This document shows, in pieces, positions 1 to 5,317 of a stretch of DNA of 8,696 bases; positions within the stretch are counted from its first letter, which is position 1, and the number at the start of each line of letters is the position of its first letter. The notes beneath the pieces are model-generated. The model saw only the letters and a list, made by a program, of their open reading frames with translations. It did no database searches and had not been told where the DNA came from. A program made the translations under genes and the position numbers. The stretch is from Flavobacteriales bacterium (GTDB lineage Bacteria > Bacteroidota > Bacteroidia > Flavobacteriales > Flavobacteriaceae), in contig WGAP01000141.1 in the NCBI GenBank assembly GCA_015494775.1, positions 1-8,696 of the forward strand. The letters run 5' to 3'.

Positions 1-400
1 ACCACTTTAATGCTGTGTTTTGCGATACATCCAATGCCGTCAGTTGATTATGGGCACAATTCAGTAGCAATAGTCCCGTATTATGACTTACGTCTAATGA
101 TGATATTTGATTATGATAACATTGTAGATGGGTTAATGACGTAAAATCCTCTATTCCGGTCAAATCGGCAATATTCAAGTTGGTAATATTCAATGATATA
201 AGCCCGTTGATTTTATTCGTAGGCACCGAATCGTTCATCACTCCGTCCCCCAAGCTATTGGCATCGCCCATGCTTACCGTATTTCCGCCGGCGTCGTGGG
301 TTTCCAAGTAGTTTTCAAAATTATCATCGGGAACATAAGTGTTTTGGGCATACGATAACATACCCGCGGTCAATGTGAGCAAAAAGAGTAATTTTTTCAT
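1..400 (-). CDS. Secreted leucine-rich-repeat protein, N-terminal part (runs off the window)
   Basis: The frame opens with ATG at 398-400 and stays open for 133 codons to the window edge. Residues 1-18 form a signal peptide (MKKLLFLLTLTAGMLSYA, then QNTYVPDDNFENYLE). The VPDDNFE segment after the signal is typical of Bacteroidota surface LRR proteins. From about residue 66 there are LRR units of the pattern LxxLxCxxNQLxxLDVSxNTxL: one reads HLQCYHNQISSLDVSHNTGL and the next LNCAHNQLTALDVSQNTAL. In this phylum such proteins are usually secreted by the type IX system through a C-terminal sorting domain, which would lie outside the window. The role is probably surface adhesion or protein binding, but this is inference. 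The gene is AT-richer than its neighbours: by hand count the first two 60-base lines are about 42% and 32% GC. The start is well supported by the signal peptide. Confidence 0.85.
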   Translation of the reverse strand, partial: MKKLLFLLTLTAGMLSYAQNTYVPDDNFENYLETHDAGGNTVSMGDANSLGDGVMNDSVPTNKINGLISLNITNLNIADLTGIEDFTSLTHLQCYHNQISSLDVSHNTGLLLLNCAHNQLTALDVSQNTALKW

Positions 401-556
401 GGCAATAAATTTTTAGGGTAAATTTCGCCAATTGGATGTAAGAACGGCAACAAAAGTTTGTTAACAAATAGTAATCAAACCGTACTCAAATGGTACTCAT
501 TTGGCCCTGATGACGCGAAAAAGGGCTTTGTGGACGCTAAAAAGCATTGTACAAAC

Positions 557-590
557 AAAAAAGCCCGGCCTTTTCTGCTAAGCCGGGCTT
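557..590 (-). terminator. Rho-independent terminator of valS
   Basis: A perfect 9-bp stem AAGCCCGGC/GCCGGGCTT (561-569 with 582-590) has a 12-base loop. On the minus strand it is followed by a T run (557-562 read in reverse). It lies 30 bases past the valS stop, in the right orientation to end valS transcription before the LRR gene. Confidence 0.9.
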
Positions 591-619
591 CCATTATTTT
601 AAACCTAAATGGGGACATT

Positions 620-3256
620 TTATGCTTCCAACTCCCCTATCCTTTTCTCCAAAAGCGCCAATTTTTCCATAGCGTCGGCTTCTTTTTTGCGCTCTTTGTC
701 CACCACGGCCGGCGGTGCGTTTTGTACAAAACGCTCGTTGGAAAGTTTTTTACGTACCGATGCCAAAAATCCTTGCAGGTATTTGTATTCCTCCTTCAAT
801 TTTTTCAGTTCCTCATCCTTGTCTATCAATCCTTCCAAAGGAATGTAATACTCGTTTTTGTCCACCCGGAACGAGGCGGCGTTTTCCACCGGTTCGGCGG
901 TTTTTTCCATGACTTCCAGGTTGCCCAATTTCATAATAACACTCCGCACCGCTACGTGCAAAGCATAGGTTTCACGATAAAACAAACGCAGCGGATTTTT
1001 GTTAGGGATATTTTTCTCCTTGCGAATCTTACGAATGTTGGATATCACCTGCTTGGCATGTTCCATGCGTTCAACGAAATCCGCATCGTATTTTTCCGCT
1101 TGGGGCCAAGTGTTTACCATCAAACTTTCGTTTTCCTTGCGCGGTTTGATATGTTGCCAAATTTCCTCGGTGATAAAGGGCATAAACGGATGAAGCACCC
1201 GCAAGTTGTTTTCCAGGATTTCCAAGGCCTCGCGATGCGTTGCGGCATCCATTTTTTCGCCATAGCCGGGCTTGATCATTTCCAGGAACCACGAGCTGTA
1301 ATCATCCCAAAGCAAGGTGTAAATCCTTTTCAGCGCTTCCGAAATGCGGTATTTGGCAAAATCATCCTCGATTTGTTCCAAGGTTCGGGCGAATTTGTTT
1401 CGATACCATGCAACGGCCGTTCGGGCCGTTTCGGGTTGCGATTTGGATTCGTCCGTTTCCATGGTCATCAGCAGACGGAAACCGTTCCAGATTTTGTTGG
1501 CAAAATTACGCCCCTGAATGACCAATTGTTCATCGAAGGGTAAATCGTTACCCGCCGGTGAGGTCAGGAGCATGCCCACGCGCACCGCATCGGCGCCGTA
1601 TTGTTCGATGAGTTTGATCGGGTCGGGCGAATTGCCCAAGGATTTCGACATTTTTCTTCCCAACTTATCGCGTACAATACCCGTAAGATAAACATTCTCA
1701 AAAGGTTTTTCGCCCGCAAATTCATAACCGGCCATAATCATCCGCGCCACCCAGAAAAACAGGATTTCGGGCGCCGTTACCAAGTCGTTGGTCGGATAGT
1801 AGTATTTGAAATCGGGATTGTCCGGCTTTCGTATGCCGTCGAAAACCGTGATGGGCCACAGCCAGGACGAAAACCAGGTGTCCAACACGTCTTCGTCTTG
1901 ACGTAAATCTTCGGGTTGCAGGTTAGGATTTCCGCTTTTTTCCCTTGCCAATTCCAGGGCTTGTTCGGTCGTTTCGGCCACCACAAAGTCGTCTTCGCCT
2001 TCGCCGTAGTAGTAGGCCGGAATGCGGTGTCCCCACCACAATTGGCGCGAAATGTTCCAGTCGCGCACGTTTTCCATCCAATGGAAATAGGTATTCTCGA
2101 ATTTTTTTGGAATAAGCCGCACTTCTCCTTCGCGCACGGCACGGATGGCCGGCTCGGCCAACTCCTTCATTTTCAGGAACCATTGACGCGACAGGCGCGG
2201 TTCGATAACGGCCTTGGTGCGCTCGCTACGGCCTACGCGGTGCGTGTGATTTTCCACTTTGGCCAAAAAGCCCTTGGTTTTCAATTCTTCCACGATTTTT
2301 TCCCGCACTTCGAAGCGGTCCATACCTTCGTAGTGCAAGCCGTAGGCGTTGAGCGTGCCGTCGGGATGAAAGATGTCGATGATTTCCAAGCCGTGGCGCT
2401 CGCCGATTTCCTTGTCATTGGGGTCGTGAGCCGGCGTGATTTTCAAAGCGCCCGTTCCGAATTCCGGGTCCACATAATCGTCCGAAATAATGGGAATTTC
2501 CCGTCCGGCAATGGGCACGGCGGCCTTTTGACCGATGTATTTTTTGTATTTTTCGTTTTCGGGACTCACGGCAATGGCCGTATCGCCCAAAATGGTTTCG
2601 GGCCGCGTGGTGGCGATTTGGATGTATTCCCCTTCGCGTCCGGCAATGGGATAATTGATATAGTAGAGTTTGCCTTCTTCGTCAGTATAAATCACCTCTT
2701 CGTCCGAAATGGTGGTTTGGGCTTCCGGATCCCAGTTGACCATACGGAACCCGCGGTAGATTTTTCCTTTGTTGTACAAATCCACAAACACCTTGATGAC
2801 GCTTTCATACATATCGGGGTCCAAGGTGAATTTGGTGCGTCGCCAATCGCAGGAGGCGCCCAGGTAGCGCAATTGTTTCAGGATGATTCCGCCGTGTTTG
2901 TGCGTCCATTCCCAGGCATGTTCCAGGAATTGCTCGCGCGTCAGGTCTTTTTTGTCGATGCCTTCGGCTTTGAGTTTGGCCACCACTTTGGCCTCGGTGG
3001 CAATGGATGCGTGGTCGGTGCCCGGCACCCACAGGGCGTTATAACCCTTCAAGCGCGCCCGCCGGACGAGCACGTCCTGAATGGTGTTGTTGAGCATGTG
3101 CCCCATGTGCAAAACGCCCGTTACGTTGGGCGGCGGAATAACAATGGTATAGGGTTCGCGTTCATTGGGTTCCGAGTGAAAAAAACCTTGTTTGTCCCAG
3201 AAATCATACCATTTGCGTTCGACCTGTGCCGGATTATACTTGGCGGAAATCTCCAT
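620..3256 (-). CDS. valS: Valine--tRNA ligase (ValRS)
   Basis: This cytoplasmic class I aminoacyl-tRNA synthetase charges tRNA-Val and hydrolyses mischarged Thr-tRNA. It has 878 residues, the usual size for Bacteroidota. Visible in order: an N-terminal NPAQVERKWYDFW segment; the HIGH-type motif HMGH at 50-53 after PPPNVTGVL; GTDHAS at 79-84; the CP1 editing domain with TTRPET (226-231) and GTGALKITPAHDPND (268-282); WNISRQLWWGHRIPAYY (400-416); DVLDTWFSSWLWP (456-468); KMSKS at 535-539; the anticodon-binding helical domain from about 620; and a C-terminal charged coiled coil (about 813-878), the ValRS tRNA arm. The start is MEISAKYNP at 3256. The frame stays open to 3373, but that 39-residue extension is Arg/Pro/Gly-rich repeat DNA and unlike any ValRS N-terminus. 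No Shine-Dalgarno sequence is seen. The stop is TAA at 620-622. Confidence 0.98.
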   Translation of the reverse strand: MEISAKYNPAQVERKWYDFWDKQGFFHSEPNEREPYTIVIPPPNVTGVLHMGHMLNNTIQDVLVRRARLKGYNALWVPGTDHASIATEAKVVAKLKAEGIDKKDLTREQFLEHAWEWTHKHGGIILKQLRYLGASCDWRRTKFTLDPDMYESVIKVFVDLYNKGKIYRGFRMVNWDPEAQTTISDEEVIYTDEEGKLYYINYPIAGREGEYIQIATTRPETILGDTAIAVSPENEKYKKYIGQKAAVPIAGREIPIISDDYVDPEFGTGALKITPAHDPNDKEIGERHGLEIIDIFHPDGTLNAYGLHYEGMDRFEVREKIVEELKTKGFLAKVENHTHRVGRSERTKAVIEPRLSRQWFLKMKELAEPAIRAVREGEVRLIPKKFENTYFHWMENVRDWNISRQLWWGHRIPAYYYGEGEDDFVVAETTEQALELAREKSGNPNLQPEDLRQDEDVLDTWFSSWLWPITVFDGIRKPDNPDFKYYYPTNDLVTAPEILFFWVARMIMAGYEFAGEKPFENVYLTGIVRDKLGRKMSKSLGNSPDPIKLIEQYGADAVRVGMLLTSPAGNDLPFDEQLVIQGRNFANKIWNGFRLLMTMETDESKSQPETARTAVAWYRNKFARTLEQIEDDFAKYRISEALKRIYTLLWDDYSSWFLEMIKPGYGEKMDAATHREALEILENNLRVLHPFMPFITEEIWQHIKPRKENESLMVNTWPQAEKYDADFVERMEHAKQVISNIRKIRKEKNIPNKNPLRLFYRETYALHVAVRSVIMKLGNLEVMEKTAEPVENAASFRVDKNEYYIPLEGLIDKDEELKKLKEEYKYLQGFLASVRKKLSNERFVQNAPPAVVDKERKKEADAMEKLALLEKRIGELEA

Positions 3257-3326
3257 ATTGTTCGCTCGTTTTTTTGAAGTAAACAAAATTCGTGATTTTT
3301 TCCGAGATATAAAGGTTCGATTTTTA

Positions 3327-3520
3327 GGGCGCCCCGCCGGCGCTAACGCGCCGCCGTCGGGCTGTCCGCTCATATTCGCCTTGGCGGATGCCGTGGTTTT
3401 GCGCGGGCGCGCGTGCCGCGCGCCCGCGCCCGCCCGTGCGTGGGGCTTCCGCTGGGCGCCTCCGCCGGGCGGAAAACCATCAGCACCGCCGGCGGCTCAT
3501 ACCGCTCCCATCCCTGGCGC
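3327..3520 (-). repeat. GC-rich palindromic intergenic block upstream of valS
   Basis: By hand count 3401-3470 is 63/70 G+C, far above the flanks. It contains the palindrome GGGCGCCC (3327-3334), a 6-bp hairpin CGGCGC-TAAC-GCGCCG (3338-3353), the 13-bp GC-only hairpin at 3401-3429 and the palindrome CCGCCGGCGG (3486-3495). On the minus strand the block opens with the 21-bp repeat and ends with AGCGGACAGCCC...GGGCGCCC. From memory, and unverified here, similar head and tail words recur in intergenic regions of other Bacteroidota genomes. Confidence 0.6.
3401..3429. repeat. 13-bp GC-only perfect hairpin, 3-base loop
   Basis: GCGCGGGCGCGCG (3401-3413) is the exact reverse complement of CGCGCGCCCGCGC (3417-3429), with a TGC loop. 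No T run follows on either strand, so it is not a standard intrinsic terminator. Confidence 0.9.
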
Positions 3521-3521
3521 A
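3501..3521 (-). repeat. 21-bp direct repeat, copy 1
   Basis: This copy contains CCGCTCCCATCCCTGGCGC plus one matching base before and one after, identical to 3998-4018. On the minus strand it reads GCGCCAGGGATGGGAGCGG and heads the GC-rich block. The flanking bases differ between the copies, so the shared word ends sharply. Confidence 0.9.
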
Positions 3522-3592
3522 AATTTAGTTTTGAGTTATAAGTTTTAAATTTTGAGTTGATTATTATCGAAGCAACCGTGTTGACCGGCCGG

Positions 3593-3636
3593 GGCTTCGA
3601 TACACTGCTCACTACGTTCGCAGCACTCAGCCGCCG
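3593..3636 (-). repeat. REP-like intergenic segment
   Basis: On the minus strand this starts CGGCGGCTGAGTGCTGCG and ends AGTGTATCGAAGCC. The ends resemble the widespread intergenic word GGCTGAGCGNAGTCGAAGCC. Here the word seems to be split by an extra internal segment (GCGAACGTAGTGAGC). The resemblance is from memory and was not searched. Confidence 0.4.
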
Positions 3637-3759
3637 CCTTTCCTCGCGCGGCAAACCGCCCTCAAATAATGACCCTCGAACAATTGAACGCCAATGTATG
3701 ACTGCTCCGTCGGGGGCGGGAGACACCGACGAAGCGGGGTATTTATGGAAAAATCCAAG

Positions 3760-3774
3760 ATTCGCGAAGCGAAT
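3760..3774. repeat. Small hairpin, 6-bp stem
   Basis: ATTCGC-GAA-GCGAAT is a perfect 6-bp stem with a 3-base loop. It is the first member of the palindrome train that runs to 3988. Confidence 0.65.
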
Positions 3775-3797
3775 AAAAATCTTTTTCACCAAAATAG

Positions 3798-3846
3798 GTG
3801 GGCAAAATTTGGAAATCCAGGGCGCAGCCCGCCAAATTTTGCCCAC
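3798..3846. repeat. Perfect 15-bp inverted repeat, 19-base spacer
   Basis: GTGGGCAAAATTTGG (3798-3812) pairs exactly with CCAAATTTTGCCCAC (3832-3846). The spacer itself holds a small GGGC-GCA-GCCC hairpin, so the unit could fold as a stem with a nested stem. Confidence 0.9.
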
Positions 3847-3848
3847 GG

Positions 3849-3890
3849 TTTTCGGGGCGTCATAAATTTAACCCGATGACGCCCCGAAAA
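3849..3890. repeat. Perfect 15-bp inverted repeat, 12-base spacer
   Basis: TTTTCGGGGCGTCAT (3849-3863) pairs exactly with ATGACGCCCCGAAAA (3876-3890). It begins only two bases after the preceding inverted repeat ends. On the plus strand A-rich sequence follows. On the minus strand the bases after the right-hand arm are ACC, so there is no T run and no clear terminator. Confidence 0.9.
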
Positions 3891-3914
3891 ATTTATTGTA
3901 AAAGTGCCCTTTTC

Positions 3915-3937
3915 TTTGTTCGGCTTCGCCGAACAAA
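3915..3937. repeat. Perfect 10-bp hairpin, 3-base loop
   Basis: TTTGTTCGGC-TTC-GCCGAACAAA is a tight, perfectly matched hairpin. On the plus strand it is followed by A residues (to 3940), and on the minus strand by AGAAAAGGGC, so it lacks a terminator T run. Confidence 0.85.
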
Positions 3938-3956
3938 AAACATTTTTAATGATTTG

Positions 3957-3988
3957 GTTCTTTCTTTTGGGCAAACAAAAGAAAGAAC
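3957..3988. repeat. Perfect 13-bp inverted repeat, 6-base spacer
   Basis: GTTCTTTCTTTTG (3957-3969) pairs exactly with CAAAAGAAAGAAC (3976-3988), with spacer GGCAAA. It lies nine bases before the second copy of the 21-bp repeat and has a strong purine/pyrimidine strand bias. Confidence 0.9.
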
Positions 3989-3997
3989 AAGAAAACA

Positions 3998-4018
3998 ACC
4001 GCTCCCATCCCTGGCGCA
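3998..4018 (-). repeat. 21-bp direct repeat, copy 2
   Basis: This is identical to 3501-3521 over 21 bases. On the minus strand it heads the palindrome train, as copy 1 heads the GC-rich block. What follows each copy is unrelated in sequence. Confidence 0.9.
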
Positions 4019-4100
4019 TTTCTAAATCGAATTTATACCACTATAAAAAATTTTAATGGATTTGGCTTTGTAAACAATATTACATACCGAAAATTCTGTT

Positions 4101-4108
4101 TATATTTG
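4101..4108 (+). promoter_or_regulatory. Candidate -7 promoter element of the EF-hand lipoprotein gene
   Basis: TATATTTG fits the Bacteroidota -7 consensus TAnnTTTG and lies 33 bases before the ATG. No TTG sits at the ideal distance upstream; the nearest TTTG (4067-4070) is too far away. A 6-bp dyad TATTTG-TTC-CAAATA (4103-4117) overlaps the box and could be an operator or a leader hairpin. Confidence 0.5.
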
Positions 4109-4140
4109 TTCCAAATAAACATTCAAAAACCAAATTGACT

Positions 4141-4734
4141 ATGAAAAAGTTGTTCTCATCCCTGGTTGTGTTCGTGCTTTTGGCCGGCCTCAGCGCCGCT
4201 TGCAGCGAAAGCAGCCAACAAAAAGCCGGCGAAGCCGTCGAAAAAGTTAAAGACGCCGCACAAGACGCCGCCAACACCGCCAAAGATGCAGCAAAAGATG
4301 CCGCCAACGCAGCCAAAGACGCCGTAAAAGACGCCGCCCAAAAAGCCGGCGACCAAATGGCCAAATTCGACCCCGCCAAACATTTCGCCGAAGTGGATGC
4401 CAATGGCGACGGCAAAGTTACCAAAGACGAATTCGCCGCTCATGCCAAAGCCGAATTCACCAAAAAAGACGCCAACAAAGACGGCAAATTGGACAAAGAC
4501 GAATGCAAAATGGTCGATAAATTCGACACCGACAAAGACGGCTTTGTCAATGCCGACGAATTTGCCAAAGGCCACGAAGGCATGTTCGCCAAAATCGATG
4601 CCGACAAAAGCGGCGATGTTTCCAAGGACGAATTCATGAACTTCATGAAACAAAAAATGGCCCAAAAAGGCGACAAAAAAGGAAAATGCGGTGCCGGTAA
4701 ATGTGGCGCCGGAAAATGTGGAAGCGGAAAATAA
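4141..4734 (+). CDS. EF-hand lipoprotein with Ala/Lys/Asp-rich helix and Cys-Gly-Lys tail
   Basis: The protein has 197 residues. The ATG at 4141 gives a signal peptide (MKKLFSSLVVFVLLAGLSAA) ending at Cys21, a plausible lipobox (LSAAC) though Ser at -3 is not ideal. An in-frame TTG six bases upstream is less likely. Residues 28-70 form an Ala/Lys/Asp-rich helix with repeated AKDAA units, resembling LEA-type or amphipathic lipoprotein helices. Four canonical EF-hand loops follow: DANGDGKVTKDE (86-97), DANKDGKLDKDE (110-121), DTDKDGFVNADE (129-140) and DADKSGDVSKDE (153-164). Loop starts are 24, 19 and 24 residues apart, tighter than calmodulin. The end is KGKCGAGKCGAGKCGSGK with three evenly spaced cysteines. 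It probably binds calcium at the envelope; the Cys tail suggests metal binding or modification (inference). It is likely co-transcribed with the next gene. Confidence 0.9.
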   Translation: MKKLFSSLVVFVLLAGLSAACSESSQQKAGEAVEKVKDAAQDAANTAKDAAKDAANAAKDAVKDAAQKAGDQMAKFDPAKHFAEVDANGDGKVTKDEFAAHAKAEFTKKDANKDGKLDKDECKMVDKFDTDKDGFVNADEFAKGHEGMFAKIDADKSGDVSKDEFMNFMKQKMAQKGDKKGKCGAGKCGAGKCGSGK

Positions 4735-4753
4735 TTTTTCCTAACTTGTGCGT

Positions 4754-5317
4754 ATGTTCGCACACCAACGCATACCACGCCGAAAGTTCCTCCGATGGAC
4801 ACTTTCGGCGTTTTTTTTCTCGGCCTTGCCCTGGTGTTCCGCATGCAGCCGGACTTCAAGCAAAAACGAACAAAAGCTTTGGGAAGCCCTGGCCGGAACC
4901 CTCTTTCCCGGCAGCCCCGGTATTGAACAAATCGGGTTCTATCACCACCTGAAATTCGTCCTCTCCGACAATAATTACGACCCCGACATCCGTCGCGCCT
5001 TAACCGGCGGCTTCCGGGACTTCCAAGGATTTGTCCGAAAAAATGTACCCGATTTTACCAAATTGCCCTTGAAAAAACGCCACCATTGGCTGAAAACTTA
5101 TATCCGAACCAACGATGATGCCGAAAATTGGCTCGCTCGCGTATTGACCGTGATTTGGGAAGCTACCCTACTCGACCCGCACTACGGAATCAACAAAAAA
5201 ATGATCGGTTGGAAATGGCTGCACCACGCCTACGGACATCCACGTCCCGACAACTCGGCCGATTATTTTGACTTACTGCGCAAACGCCGGCAATCCGAAA
5301 CAATCCGGACACTTTAA
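4754..5317 (+). CDS. Tat-exported protein resembling gluconate 2-dehydrogenase subunit 3
   Basis: The ATG at 4754 gives 187 residues; a GTG at 4748 would add two. The N-terminus carries a twin-arginine motif, PRRKFLR, followed by the hydrophobic stretch WTLSAFFFSALPW and then CSACSRTSS, so the product may be a Tat-exported lipoprotein. The mature part has LWEALAGTLFPG, and near the C-terminus WEATLLDPHYGINKKMIGWKW followed by HPRPD. That matches the Gluconate_2-dh3 pattern of DPxYGxN, GW and PRP. In the known enzymes this small subunit accompanies an FAD-containing GMC oxidoreductase and provides its Tat signal. No GMC partner or cytochrome subunit lies in this window. The gene starts 19 bases after the EF-hand gene, without a terminator between, so the two probably form an operon. 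The family call is from motif memory, not a search. Confidence 0.72.
   Translation: MFAHQRIPRRKFLRWTLSAFFFSALPWCSACSRTSSKNEQKLWEALAGTLFPGSPGIEQIGFYHHLKFVLSDNNYDPDIRRALTGGFRDFQGFVRKNVPDFTKLPLKKRHHWLKTYIRTNDDAENWLARVLTVIWEATLLDPHYGINKKMIGWKWLHHAYGHPRPDNSADYFDLLRKRRQSETIRTL

Larger units (their letters stand above)
3257..4140. other. 884-base gene-free region built of repeats and palindromes
   Basis: This stretch separates the divergent valS and EF-hand lipoprotein genes. No reading frame in it looks like a protein: the open frames run straight through palindromes and encode low-complexity Arg/Pro/Gly or Phe/Lys stretches. Reading left to right it holds the short AT-rich valS leader (3257-3326), a GC-rich block (3327-3520), an AT-rich patch of TTTGAGTT-like words (3521-3570), a REP-like segment (3593-3636), a G-rich stretch with a small dyad (3701-3740), a train of inverted repeats (3760-3988), the second copy of the 21-bp repeat (3998-4018), and an AT-rich promoter region for the EF-hand gene (4019-4140). 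Confidence 0.85.

Noticed and set aside
458..1543. A 361-codon open frame on the plus strand across the valS 3' end and terminator
   Set aside because: It runs through the valS terminator hairpin and antisense to valS, with Phe-rich low-complexity sequence. It is a shadow frame.
1916..3277. A 453-codon open frame on the plus strand opposite valS
   Set aside because: It is antisense to the well-supported valS gene and its translation is Phe/His/Gly-rich without domains, as expected from the complement of valS codons.
3257..3373. N-terminal extension of ValRS to an upstream ATG
   Set aside because: The 39 extra residues come from the GC-rich repeat block and do not resemble any ValRS. MEISAKYNPAQVERKWYDFW is the normal family start.
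3370..3846. A 158-codon minus-strand frame across the palindromes
   Set aside because: It crosses several perfect inverted repeats and gives Arg/Pro/Ala-rich sequence without a recognisable domain. It is most likely repeat DNA that happens to be open.
3915..3937. The 10-bp hairpin as an intrinsic terminator
   Set aside because: The stem is good, but neither strand has a T run after it (A residues follow on plus, AGAAAAGGG on minus).
3501..4018. A CRISPR array or integron attC array
   Set aside because: There are only two copies of the direct repeat, 497 bp apart, with no regular spacers and no cas or integrase gene in the window.
3327..4018. An insertion sequence bounded by terminal repeats
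   Set aside because: There is no transposase-like frame, and the 21-bp repeats are direct rather than inverted. A small non-autonomous element remains possible but is not shown.
3786..4025. Short frames on both strands (75-77 codons) containing words like RQGWER and FFCLPKRK
   Set aside because: They are translations of the 21-bp repeat and the 13-bp inverted repeat. Such fragments are typical of over-predicted genes in repeat DNA.
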